A DNA stretch of 64,000 bases, taken from Spiroplasma platyhelix PALS-1. GTDB lineage: Bacteria > Bacillota_I > Bacilli_A > Mycoplasmatales > VBWQ01. Location of the stretch: positions 496,001 to 560,000 of the forward strand of contig NZ_CP051215.1 in assembly GCF_021496725.1 (NCBI RefSeq). The letters run 5' to 3'. The notes beneath the pieces are model-generated. The model made no database searches. It was not told the DNA's origin and saw only the letters and a program-made list of their open reading frames with translations. The position numbers and the translations under genes were made by a program. Below, piece by piece: positions 30,218 to 41,294 of the stretch. Every line of letters starts with the position of its first letter. The stretch's first letter is position 1.

Positions 30218-31378
30218 TTATGAATGTTCTTTATCAAATTTTTTAATAAATTCACTATTAGGCATAAACTTACTTTCATTGTTGATACTTCAGAATTTTT
30301 CACGATCATTCTTATTAACTTTAGTTGGCATTTTAATTTTTATTGTTGCAATTAATCTACCACGATGATTCTTACCATAGAATACTCCTTGTTGAGGAAT
30401 AACGATTTCATCATCATTTTGCATTCCTGGTTTTAATTGTTGCTTTAGCAATAATCCATCAATTGTTGGAATTGTGATTGCATTCCCTAATAAAACATCA
30501 AGATAAGAAACTGGAATATCAATTAATAAATCATGGCCTTTTCTAATAAAGAAAGGATCATCTCTAACAGTCACTCTAATAATTAAATCACCTTGCGGAC
30601 CATTAAATTTACTAATTCCACCTTTAGCTTTAATTCTTAAGCTATCTCCAGTTGAAACTGAAGGAGGAATATTGAATTCTAATTTTTGATTATCTAAATA
30701 GAAGCGGTTACCTTTACATTTTAAACATTTTTGTAAGATAACTTTGCCCATACCCTGACAATTGTTGCAAACAACTTGTTGGCGATAAGATCCACCAAAA
30801 ATTGAACTACCAGTAACAACTTTGCTTCCCTTACCCTGACATTGGTTACAAGTAACATAGTCTTGTGGTGTCTTAGCACCTGTTTGGTTACAAGCATCAC
30901 ATGCTACTTCAATGTTAAGGTTAAGTGTTTGTTTCTTACCAAGAACTGCATCAGCTAAACTAATAACAATATTTTTTAAATAGTTTGGCCCTGGACCATT
31001 ACGATTTGTTCCTTGTGCTTGAGATTGTCCTCTTGATGAACCACCACCAAACAAGTCACCAAACAAGTCACCAAACAAATCATTAATATCAGTAAAGGCT
31101 GATGAATTAAAACCACCAAAGCCACCGCCTTGTTGACTTGCATTAATCCCATCATGACCATAACTATCATAAATTTGTCTTTTTTGTGGATCACTTAAAA
31201 CTTCATAAGCTTCAGAAATCTTTTTAAATTCTTCTGCATCAGCAGCATTTTTAGTAATATCTGGGTGTTTTTGTTTAGCAAGACTACGAAAAGCACGTTT
31301 AATTTCATCTTGACTACTATTTCTACTAACACCCAAAACTTGATAATAATCTTCTTTTTGACTACGTGCTGTTGGCAT
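30218..31378 (-). CDS. dnaJ: Chaperone DnaJ
   Basis: This 386-residue Hsp40 co-chaperone stimulates DnaK ATPase. The J domain (7-72) has HPD at HPDITK. A Gly/Phe-rich linker follows ([10 protein letters not shown]...GGGSS), then the zinc-binding region with four CxxC modules: [24 protein letters not shown] and CLKCKGNR. The last module keeps both Cys but has NR where the family has Gly. The C-terminal peptide-binding domain ends after a TGA Trp at 30290 with about 24 more residues. Shine-Dalgarno AGGAG. Last gene of the heat-shock operon. Confidence 0.98.
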
Positions 31379-31392
31379 AGTTTCTTACTCCT

Positions 31393-33243
<1,851 letters not shown>

Positions 33244-33834
33244 CTAATTTTTTCTGTTTTTGTTTTCAGTTTGAAGTTGATAAATTTTTACTTGCACTGG
33301 GCTAACAACCCTGTCATGTAATTTATAACCACTTAATACTACTTCAGCAATCATACTATCTTTTTGATCTTTTGTTTCTTCTAAGATCTCAATTTTTTCT
33401 GTTACATTGTTTCTACTACTATCAAATGGACTGCCAACTTTTTCAGTTATTTGTTCTAATCCTTCTGACTTTAAATTTGCTTTAAAGTTGTTGAAGATGT
33501 GATTGAACCCAATTAAGAAATTCTTAACATCTTTATTTTCTGTTTTAAAATTTAAAGCTCTTTCAAATTCTAATAGTAGTGGAATAATAGTTTCTTTAAT
33601 AACTTTTTGATTAGCATACTTTTTAAAATCATCATTACGAATTTCTTGTTCTTTTAAGGTGTTCACCTTAGTTGCGAGAATTAATTTGTTTTGCTCATCT
33701 TTTAGTTTGCTAAGAGCAAGCTTTAATTCTTGTACTTCTTCATGCAATGATTTATTTACTTTCACTAAATCAATCTCTTGAACATCTGCTTGATGTTCAC
33801 TTTCTTTAATACTGTCTTCTACTTTTTCTGACAT
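33244..33834 (-). CDS. grpE: Nucleotide exchange factor GrpE
   Basis: This 196-residue protein promotes ADP release from DnaK. The N-terminal half is an acidic coiled coil (about 10-60), then a four-helix region and the C-terminal beta-wing with AEVVLSGYKLHDRVVSPVQVKIY, the family signature. The ATG at 33834 sits 6 bases after GAGGTG; the GTG at 33843 overlaps that Shine-Dalgarno and is rejected as a start. Second gene of the hrcA operon. Confidence 0.96.
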   Translation of the reverse strand: MSEKVEDSIKESEHQADVQEIDLVKVNKSLHEEVQELKLALSKLKDEQNKLILATKVNTLKEQEIRNDDFKKYANQKVIKETIIPLLLEFERALNFKTENKDVKNFLIGFNHIFNNFKANLKSEGLEQITEKVGSPFDSSRNNVTEKIEILEETKDQKDSMIAEVVLSGYKLHDRVVSPVQVKIYQLQTENKNRKN

Positions 33835-33855
33835 TTCTTTCACCTCGTTATTTTT

Positions 33856-34869
33856 CTAACCAAATTTATCTTTGATTGTTTCATTAATCCAATTAAGAAT
33901 CTCAGTCACTTTTTCATACTCTAATCTTTTTGGACCAACTACGGCAATTTGACCTTGATCACTATCATGAATTTTAAATGTTGTTGTGATCATTGCCATA
34001 TTGTTATTTGCTTCGCCTAATTCTTCACCAATCTTCACTTGAACATTTTGTTGTTGATTTAATTTATCAAAATAAGTTCAAGGTGATTGTGATTCAATAA
34101 AGTTTAATAGCGTTTTTACTTTTTTAATATCATTAAACTCAGGATTTTCTAACATATATTGCACACCATGAGTTGAAGACAATGGCTTAGAAAAATTAAT
34201 TAAAGCGTTAATAAAACCTTGTATGATATATTCGGCTTGCTTAACTTGCTTAGAAAGAATTGGTTTCAATAGTGTTACTTTTTCACTCATCTCACTAATT
34301 CTTGTTCCAATCAATCTTTGATTAAAGATATCTGTTGCTAAAGTTAAGTCTTGTAAAGAAGCTTCTTTAATATTGAAAATCTTATTCTCAACATGACCAT
34401 TATCAGTAATAATAATTGCTAGTACACTATCACTATTAAGTGATAGTAATTCAATTCTTTTTAGTGTATCTTCTTTAACACTCGGGCCAACAACAATACT
34501 AATTAATTTTGTCATTTCACTTAGAATGTTACTTGTTTGTTCAATAATTTCATTAACTTCTAAGTCTCTAGTATTAAAAATTTCTTCAATTCTTTTTTTT
34601 AAGATTAAGACATCAGTTTGATCACTTTGTGTCATTAACTTATCAACATAGTAACGATAACCTTTAGTTGCTGGAACTCTGCCACTAGAACTATGAGTTT
34701 TTTCTAATAGACCTTGAGTTTCTAATTCAACACATTCATTACGAACTGTTGCACTAGAACAATTAAGATCGTCAGTTGTTAAAATTGTTTTACTACCAAC
34801 AGGAACGCCAGTTTTAATATATTGTTCAACAATTATTTTTAAAATTTGCTCTTGTCTTTTTGTCAACAT
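33856..34869 (-). CDS. hrcA: Heat-inducible transcription repressor HrcA
   Basis: This 337-residue repressor binds CIRCE operators and is kept active by GroEL in bacteria that have it. The N-terminal winged helix holds MLTKRQEQILKIIVEQYIKTG and SSATVRNECVELE; the GAF-like domain and the C-terminal segment GPKRLEYEKV complete the family pattern. A TGA Trp joins the segments near 34077. Shine-Dalgarno GGAGGTG, 5 bases from ATG 34869. A CIRCE lies just upstream, so the operon is autoregulated. No groEL is in the window. Confidence 0.97.
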
Positions 34870-34908
34870 TTCAACACCTCCGCTCTATTTAAAGGTTTTT
34901 TCAACCTA

Positions 34909-34945
34909 ATTATAACTTTAAGCACTTATTAATATCAAGTGCTAA
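34909..34945 (-). promoter_or_regulatory. CIRCE operator and promoter of the hrcA operon
   Basis: On the minus strand TTAGCACTT (34937-34945), nine bases, AAGTGCTTA (34919-34927) is a CIRCE with 9-base arms. TTGATA (34933-34938) and TATAAT (34909-34914) lie 18 bases apart, so HrcA bound here would cover the -35 box. The clpB stop codon (34942-34944) lies inside the operator. Confidence 0.92.
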
Positions 34946-37092
34946 TTTAATTTTAATTTGCTTGACAAAACAAATTCTTGAGCTTTGGCATCTTCAACAA
35001 TGGCAAATCTTTTGTTAATCGTTAATTGATCTTTTAAGATTGCTTGAGCAATTAGTGTTTCAATATTATGTTGAATGTAACGTTTAATTGGTCGTGCACC
35101 AAATTCTTCATCATAAGCTTCTTTTAAAATTTTCTCAACAATCTCATTATCATAAGTGATTTGATATTCTTTTTCATTATTAACTCTTGCTAATAAATTG
35201 TCTAATTCTTTTTTGATAATTTCTTTAATGACATTTTTATTTAACGGATTAAATGTAACAATCTCGTCAACACGATTAATAAATTCTGGACGGAAACGTT
35301 TCTTTAAAATTGTTAAAGCTTGATCTTGTGAATTTTCTTGTTGCGTTAGTAGTTCTTGTGAACCTAAATTTGAAGTCATAATGATAATTGTATTTTTAAA
35401 ATCAACTAAGTGACCCTGACTATCAGTGATTCTTCCTTCATCAAGAATTTGCAATAAAACATTTAAAACTTCAGGATGAGCTTTTTCAATCTCATCAAAC
35501 AAGACAATACTATAAGGATTTCTTCTAATTTTTTCAGTTAGTTGGCCACCTAATTCAAAGCCAATATATCCTGGTGGTGAACCAATTAACTTGCTAACAG
35601 AACTCTTTTCCATAAATTCTGACATATCCATACGAACCATATGCTTTTCTGAATCAAATAAGGCATCAGCTAAAGTTCGAGCAACTTCAGTTTTTCCAAC
35701 TCCAGTTGGTCCCATAAAGATAAATGAACCAATTGGTCGATTAGGATCTTTGATGCCACTTCGTGAACGCATTAACGCATCACTAACTAGTTTTAAAGCT
35801 AAACTTTGTCCCTTAACTCTTGTACTTAAAATTAATGGTAAATTTAATAGTTTATCTTTTTCGCTTGCTAGCAAGCGATCAACAGGAATCCCCGTTCACT
35901 TTGCTACAACTGTTGCAATATCATCATTCTTAACATCTTCTTTTAATAAGCGTTCACTTTTCTTTATTTTCTCACTATTTTGCAAGTCTTTTTCTAATTT
36001 AGGAAGAGTACTATATTGTAACTTTGATGCTTTATCTCAATCTCCTGCTAGCTGATATTGTTCTAATTGTGCTTTTGCTAGTTCTAAATTTGTTTTTAAT
36101 GTTTGAATGTGATCAATCGCTGCTTTTTCTTTTAATCATTCTTGCTCTAATTCAGCAAGTACTACTTTTTTATCTTTTAATTCTTTTTCAAGTTCTTGCA
36201 AACGAGTAATTGAGGCTTGATCTTTTTCTTTACTTAATGCAGCTTTTTCAATTTCTAATTGCATTACCCTTCTTCTTAATTCATCTAAAGAAGCAGGTAC
36301 TGATGCAATGGCAATTTTAATTCCAGCACAAGCTTCATCAACTAAATCAATTGCTTTATCAGGTAGATATCGATCTGTAATGTACTTATCTGATAGCAAT
36401 GCTGCTGCTCTTAAAGCACTATCATGAATCTTCACACCATGATAAGCTTCAAATCGTTCTTTTAAACCACGCAAGATTGCTAGTGTATCATCAACATTTG
36501 GTTCAGTGATGATCATCTTACGAAATCTTCTTTCTAATGCTGCATCTTTTTCAATATACTCACGATACTCTGCTAGTGTTGTTGCACCTATACAACGCAA
36601 CTCACCACGAGCTAACATTGGTTTCAATAAATTAGAAGCATCCATTGATCCTTGAGTTCTACCTGCACCAACAATTAAATGTAACTCATCAATGAACATA
36701 ATAATCTTTCCGTTAGAATCTCTAACTTTATTGATCACTGCTTTTAAACGTTCTTCAAATTCTCCTTGATACTTCGCTCCAGCAATTAAAGCTCCCATAT
36801 CTAATTCATAAATGATTTTATCTTTTAAATTACTAGGAACATCTCCTCGTACAATACGTTGTGCAAGTCCTTCAATAATTGCTGTCTTACCAACACCAGG
36901 TAGACCAATTAGAACTGGATTATTCTTAGTTTTTCTTGATAGGATTTCTTCAACTTTTCTAATGTCTTCATCTCGACCAATAATTGGGTCGATTTTTCCT
37001 GATTTAGCAGCGGCTACTAAGTTACGACCAAACTTTTCTAATACTTTTGGATCGTTACTATAATTTGGAATTTCTGCAAAATTAAATGCCAT
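34942..37092 (-). CDS. clpB: Disaggregase ClpB, short form without N-domain
   Basis: This 716-residue Hsp100 AAA+ protein rescues aggregates with DnaK/DnaJ/GrpE. The first ATPase domain has Walker A GLPGVGKT (63-70) and DELH. A coiled-coil middle domain follows (about 310-410, [21 protein letters not shown]). The second ATPase domain has GPTGVGKTE (near 460). The N-domain of full-length ClpB (about 150 residues) is absent, as is usual in Mollicutes. The ATG at 37092 is 5 bases from AAGGAGG and is preferred over 37113. Upstream lies a second CIRCE-like operator. Confidence 0.96.
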
Positions 37093-37144
37093 ATTGACCT
37101 CCTTAGCAGTCATGTTATCTAATTGCTAATTTTTATATATCCTA

Positions 37145-37186
37145 ATTATAGCACTAAAATTAGCAGTTGCAAGATATGATTGCTAA
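37145..37186 (-). promoter_or_regulatory. CIRCE-like operator and promoter of clpB
   Basis: Minus-strand TTAGCAATC (37178-37186), nine bases, AACTGCTAA (37160-37168) matches the CIRCE arms TTAGCACTC/GAGTGCTAA at 15 of 18 positions. TTGCAA (37167-37172) and an extended TATAAT (37145-37150, preceded by TGC) are 16 bases apart. The geometry is the same as at hrcA. Confidence 0.8.
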
Positions 37187-37220
37187 ATTTTTAAAAAATA
37201 GAATTTCTTTTATTACTTAG

Positions 37221-37249
37221 TTGTTTTATTTATTTTAAAAGAATAAAAT
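37221..37249 (+). promoter_or_regulatory. Promoter of the AAA ATPase/PIN module
   Basis: TTGTTT (37221-37226), 17-base spacer, TAAAAT (37244-37249), followed by GGAGGG before ATG 37273. The 5' untranslated part is short (about 20 bases). Confidence 0.6.
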
Positions 37250-37272
37250 TAAGTGATAATGGAGGGATTAAT

Positions 37273-38832
37273 ATGCGGTATATGCATTTAAAAAATTATA
37301 GATCAATACAAAATTCTGAATTTCTTTTTAGTAGTATAAATTTTCTAATAGGAGATAATAATACTGGAAAAACTTCTATATTAAAATTTATTGAAAGTCT
37401 TTATAAAAATGAAACTCTTAATTTTAATAAGACATATTTAGCAGACTATTCTATTAATGAATTAAAATTAAATAAAACAAAACCCATTCAAGTTTTATAT
37501 GCAGGTTGACAACAAACAAATAAAGAAAATACTAAGAAAGAACTTATATTTGAATATCTTGAAATAAATAAAATTAATAATTCTAAAGATGATGTTGAAC
37601 CAATAATAACAAAAATTGTGACTCTAAACCCAAAATTAGAAATTTGCGTTTTTAATTTAAAATATAATAAATTTAAAAATTCTAGAAGAAAATTTCTTTC
37701 TGAGATTGAATCATATACTACTAAAAATATTTTTGAAGATATAACTGAGTTTAAAGAAAATTTAAATTTATGTGATAAATTAAATAAGCATATAAATAAT
37801 AAAGTTAATATAATAGAAAAATTTGAAACACTTACTTTCACTGAAGAATATATAACCTCATTATCTGAAAAAATGTTCCAAATTCAAAAAGAATATGCAA
37901 CATTAGCAAAAGATGTTGATCACTCTTCTAATGACAAAGAAAAAGAAATGAAAACAGAAAAAAATCTTGAAAATTTTTGATTAAAAAATGATAAAATATT
38001 ATTAGAATATAACTTTTTTTCAAGATCAGCAAGTTTTTTAGATATTAGTTTACTTTATTCTTATTTTTTAAGATATATATCTAAAGATAAAAATGAAATA
38101 AATAATCATCAATTTTATAGAATGCGTGGTAATACAAGATTTTTTGAGTATCCTTATGAAACAAAATATGTAAATCCTATACGAAAATTATTTAAAAAAT
38201 TTTATTCTGGTAATGAAAAAATTTCAGATGAAAGTTCTTTTGAAATATTTGAAAAAAATACAGCTTTATCTAAAGAAATAAATAATTTTTTCAAAGAATC
38301 TAAAATGCTTGATGAAATTACTATAGAAGATAATGAAATTATTGGTACAAGAATCATTGTTCCTAAATATAAAAAAAATAAAAAAGAAATGAATCTTTAT
38401 ATATCAGGTACTGGAGTTTCTCAAGTTTTACCAATATTAATCAATATTTTTCAAAGAAAAACAGATAAAATTTTTATAGAACAACCTGAAATACATTTGC
38501 ATCCTAGAGCTCAATCTTCTTTAGGAACATTGTTTTTTAAATTTTTTTCTAATGCATTAGAAAAAAATTTAAATGAATCAAGATTTTTAAAACAAGGTTT
38601 TATAGAAACCCATTCTATGTTTTTAATAAATAATTTTAGATATAATATTTTTGCAAATTCAAAAAAAATAAAACAATATGAATCACCTGTAATTTGATTT
38701 TTTGAAAATTTAAATGATAAAACTAAAATTTATAATATTTTAATAAATGAATCTGGAAAATATGTTGGTAAGTCAAATAAAATTAATGATTTCTTTATTG
38801 AAGAATCTATAAAAATTTTAAAGATTAAATAA
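37273..38832 (+). CDS. AAA ATPase of the OLD/DUF3696-like type
   Basis: This 519-residue SMC/ABC-like ATPase resembles those of bacterial defence systems. Walker A GDNNTGKTS (27-35) follows an N-terminus MRYMHLKNYRSIQNSEF that matches this family's LKNFRSI start. A long insert with charged coiled-coil character lies at about 90-240. Then come a signature-like ISGTGVSQVLPILI (about 375), Walker B in FIEQPEIHLHPRAQ (Glu near 403) and an ETHS segment near 445. The EQPEIHLHP...ETHS spacing is typical of DUF3696/AAA_15-type ATPases. Several Trp are TGA. It is more AT-rich than its neighbours. The PIN gene begins 10 bases after the stop, so the two form one unit. The cellular role is inferred. Confidence 0.85.
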
Positions 38833-38842
38833 TAGAATAATA

Positions 38843-39346
38843 ATGAAAAATACTGAAGTAACAAATTTAATATTTGACACAAATATTTTGATACAATATT
38901 TAGAAAAAACAAAAAATCCAGTAATATCACAAAAATTAAATGATTTTTTACAATTTGGAGGTTTACATTATACAATTATTTTTGGTGGTAAAACTATGAT
39001 TAAAGAGCTTACTTGTAATAAACAAAATACAAGTTTACTAGATCTATTGCTTTATTCCACAAGTAATGCTACTTCACCCAAAATAGATATCAAAGATGAT
39101 GAAAAAATGAACTTAGAAATTGATATATTTGCCAAAAAAGAAAAGCTAAATAAACGCGGAACAGATGCAGGAATTATATTTATTTCGTATAAATGTTGTG
39201 TAAAAATTCTATTTACTGACGACAAAAAACTCAAAAATAAAATTGTATCAAATCGTTTTTCTTATTTAAATCAAAACTGACTCCCAATTATTCATAATTC
39301 TAATGACATTTTAAACAAAATTAAAACTAATGACATTCTATTTTAA
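38843..39346 (+). CDS. PIN-domain ribonuclease-like partner of the ATPase
   Basis: This 167-residue protein has a PIN-domain pattern with four acidic positions: Asp12 in IFDTNIL, Glu55 in MIKEL, Asp108 in GTDAG and Asp126/127 in LFTDDKKL. That arrangement is the metal-binding quartet of PIN RNases such as VapC. It is not next to a VapB-like antitoxin; instead it sits 10 bases behind the AAA ATPase, so it is more likely the effector of that ATPase. Read through a TGA Trp near 39281. No Shine-Dalgarno is obvious, so translation may be coupled. RNA cleavage is inferred from the motifs. Confidence 0.75.
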
Positions 39347-39358
39347 AAATGTTATAAT
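39330..39358 (+). promoter_or_regulatory. Strong promoter of the 30-residue ORF
   Basis: ATGACA (39330-39335), 17-base spacer, TATAAT (39353-39358) with an upstream TGT making an extended -10. It lies over the end of the PIN gene and directly before the Shine-Dalgarno AAAGGAG. Confidence 0.7.
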
Positions 39359-39385
39359 TTAAAGAAAGTAAAAGGAGTTTTACTT

Positions 39386-39478
39386 ATGAATTCAAATATT
39401 TATATTATTAATGAAAAAAATGATATTGAAATAATTCCAGAAAAAGAAAAAGATTTTTTACAACTATTAAAATATTAA
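39386..39478 (+). CDS. 30-residue ORF downstream of the PIN gene
   Basis: The peptide starts MNSNIYIINEKND and ends FLQLLKY. It has no membrane segment and is mixed charged. Support comes from context: own promoter with an extended -10, Shine-Dalgarno AAAGGAG 9 bases before ATG, and a terminator 10 bases after TAA. This makes a complete mini transcription unit of about 170 bases. The length is too short for family assignment. It could be a small regulator or antitoxin of the PIN nuclease, or a leader or sRNA with a chance ORF. It follows the ATPase/PIN genes in the same direction. Confidence 0.55.
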   Translation: MNSNIYIINEKNDIEIIPEKEKDFLQLLKY

Positions 39479-39487
39479 TTAAATTAA

Positions 39488-39519
39488 AAAAATGCTTATT
39501 AGACTTAATGAGCATTTTT
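39488..39519 (+). terminator. Terminator of the 30-residue ORF
   Basis: AAAATGCTTA (39489-39498) and TGAGCATTTT (39509-39518) form a stem with one G-U pair, then Ts. Confidence 0.7.
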
Positions 39520-39555
39520 ATTTAGCTATTTTTTCAATCTCAATAAAACTAATAT

Positions 39556-39584
39556 TTGACTTCTCCACTTTATTAATGTAAGAT
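39556..39584 (+). promoter_or_regulatory. Promoter of the DEAD-box helicase with long leader
   Basis: TTGACT (39556-39561), 17-base spacer, TAAGAT (39579-39584). Transcription from here would give a leader of about 220 bases. In it TTTTCTTTAA (39767-39776) pairs with TTAAAGAAAA (39794-39803), ending next to the Shine-Dalgarno AAGGAG (39804-39809). ATTTACAA and TTGTAAAT (near 39603 and 39639) form another stem. Confidence 0.6.
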
Positions 39585-39814
39585 TAGAGAGTTGTTTTTT
39601 AATTTACAATTTTCTTTACTTTGAAAAGAAATGATTAAGTTTGTAAATGAAAAAGTTTTACAAATAAAAATTATTCTACGACCGTTTTAAAGAAAATTGA
39701 TCTTAAATTAAATCCGTTAAGAACTAAAAATTTCAATTAGATAATGATTTTTTTTCATATGCTAAATTTTCTTTAAATTAAAAATTTATTTTATTAAAGA
39801 AAAAAGGAGAACAT

Positions 39815-41212
39815 ATGAATTTTAATGAACTAAACCTAAAAAAAGAACTAAACTTAGCTATTGCTAATTTAGGACACACTACACCAACTCCAATCCAAAA
39901 CCTTTCTATTCCTGTAATTTTACAAAATAGAGATATCTTTGGTAAGAGTCACACAGGAACAGGAAAAACTGCTGCTTTTGTGCTACCAATTTTAAATATG
40001 TTAGATACTAACGTATTTAAAAACCAAACTTTAATTGTTTGTCCAACTAGAGACCTATCAATTCAAATCTATCAAGAAATTAAAAAATATGCGATGTATT
40101 TAAAAAATGTAAGAATCGCTTTATTAGTTGGTGGATCTAGTATGAGTAGACAACTAAGTGATTTAAGAAGTAGCAACATTGTTGTTGGAACACCAGGAAG
40201 AATTGTTGATCACATCAATCGTAGAACTTTAAAACTAGGATTTTTAAAAACTATTGTTTTAGATGAAGCTGATGAAATGCTAAAAATGGGATTCAAAGAA
40301 AAGATTGATGAAATCTTTAGCGCTGCACCAGATAATACCCAAACAGTATTATTCTCTGCAACTATCTCTAAACCTATTTTAAAGATTACTGCTGACTATC
40401 AAACTAATCCTGTAGCAATTAACCTTAATAACGAGTTACAAACTCAAGAGGATAAAAATATCAAACAATTTTATTTTGATACTAAAAATAACCACAAAGA
40501 AAAAGCTTTAATCGCTTTATACAAAGAATTAAACCCAAAATTAAGTATCATCTTTTCAAATACTAAAGCCTACACTAACAAGTTACAAGACTTATTAAAG
40601 CAAAATGGCATTGATTCTGTAACTATCACTGGTGACAAGCGACAAAGAGAACGTGAACTAGCAATGAAACAATTTAAATCTGGTAAGGTTAATGTTTTAA
40701 TTGCTACTGACTTAGTAGCTCGTGGAATCCACGTTGATGGGATTGATTACATTTTCAACTTTGATATTCCAAGAGAAAAAGAATACTATACTCACCGTAT
40801 TGGTAGAACAGCAAGAGCTGGAGCTACTGGTACTGCAATCACTTTGGTTAGAAATAAAAATGATTATTTTGAACTTAAAAATATTGAAAAGTTACAAGAT
40901 CAACCAATCAATAAATTAGAAATTGAATCAAATTTATTAGATTTTAAAGAATACAAAGAAAATAGAGACACTAGAGAACCTAGAGGCAATCGAGAATATA
41001 GAAGCAACAGCGAATATAGAGGCAATAGAGATTCTAGAAGTAACAGCGAATATCGTGGTAACAGAGAACCTAGAAGCAATAGTGAATATAGAGGCAATAG
41101 AGATTCTAGAGACACTAGAAACAATAAAGACTCTAGAGAACCTAGAAAATTTAAAGACTTTAAAAAATTTAAAAACAATAATTCAAGAAACTATAGCAAA
41201 AGATATAATTAA
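39815..41212 (+). CDS. DEAD-box ATP-dependent RNA helicase
   Basis: This 465-residue helicase has all motifs: Q motif TPTPIQ, Walker A HTGTGKT (46-52), PTRDL, TPGR, DEAD (150-153), SAT, then the second domain with ARGIHVDGIDYIFNFD and HRIGRTARAG. The last 85 or so residues are an Arg/Asn/Ser/Asp/Glu-rich tail with a 12-residue repeat of the type NSEYRGNRxxRS, probably for RNA binding. It is most like CshA/CsdA helicases of mRNA decay and ribosome assembly. No TGA in frame. Shine-Dalgarno AAAGGAGA. Confidence 0.96.
   Translation: MNFNELNLKKELNLAIANLGHTTPTPIQNLSIPVILQNRDIFGKSHTGTGKTAAFVLPILNMLDTNVFKNQTLIVCPTRDLSIQIYQEIKKYAMYLKNVRIALLVGGSSMSRQLSDLRSSNIVVGTPGRIVDHINRRTLKLGFLKTIVLDEADEMLKMGFKEKIDEIFSAAPDNTQTVLFSATISKPILKITADYQTNPVAINLNNELQTQEDKNIKQFYFDTKNNHKEKALIALYKELNPKLSIIFSNTKAYTNKLQDLLKQNGIDSVTITGDKRQRERELAMKQFKSGKVNVLIATDLVARGIHVDGIDYIFNFDIPREKEYYTHRIGRTARAGATGTAITLVRNKNDYFELKNIEKLQDQPINKLEIESNLLDFKEYKENRDTREPRGNREYRSNSEYRGNRDSRSNSEYRGNREPRSNSEYRGNRDSRDTRNNKDSREPRKFKDFKKFKNNNSRNYSKRYN
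40995..41115 (+). repeat. Coding tandem repeats in the helicase tail
   Basis: About three imperfect 36-base units encode NSEYRGNRxxRS variants. They vary by single bases, for example CGTGGT against AGAGGC. Such repeats can change number by slippage. Confidence 0.6.
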
Positions 41213-41237
41213 TTAATTAAAAATAATTAATAACATC

Positions 41238-41291
41238 AAAGCACCTTATTTACATAAATATTATGATATATTTATTGATAAGGTGCTTTTT
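41238..41291 (+). terminator. Long hairpin terminator overlapping the next Shine-Dalgarno
   Basis: 12-bp outer arms (41238-41249, 41278-41289), core GCACCTTAT/ATAAGGTGC, and an inner 8-bp stem (ATAAATAT 41254-41261, ATATTTAT 41268-41275). Ts follow. The right arm contains AAGGTG, the only Shine-Dalgarno for the gene starting at 41295. Confidence 0.75.
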
Positions 41292-41294
41292 AAT

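Larger units (their letters stand above)
39479..39814 (+). other. Terminator, helicase promoter and long leader
   Basis: This is 336 bases without a gene. It holds the terminator at 39488-39519, the promoter at 39556-39584 and a leader of about 220 bases before the DEAD-box helicase. I see no convincing ORF longer than about 20 codons in it. Confidence 0.6.

Noticed and set aside
35591-36055. Plus-strand open frame of 154 codons inside clpB
   Set aside because: Antisense to clpB, hydrophobic and compositionally a mirror of that gene; no start signals.
37092-37113. clpB start at 37113
   Set aside because: The ATG at 37092 has a perfectly spaced AAGGAGG and matches the start of short Mollicute ClpB proteins.
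37488-37841. Minus-strand 117-codon frame within the AAA ATPase gene
   Set aside because: Low-complexity shadow of the Lys/Asn-rich gene; the plus-strand ATPase motifs decide the coding strand.
39540-39602. Minus-strand peptide-like stretch of about 20 codons after the micro-ORF terminator
   Set aside because: It opens directly after a stop, has no ribosome site and no recognisable similarity; most likely non-coding.
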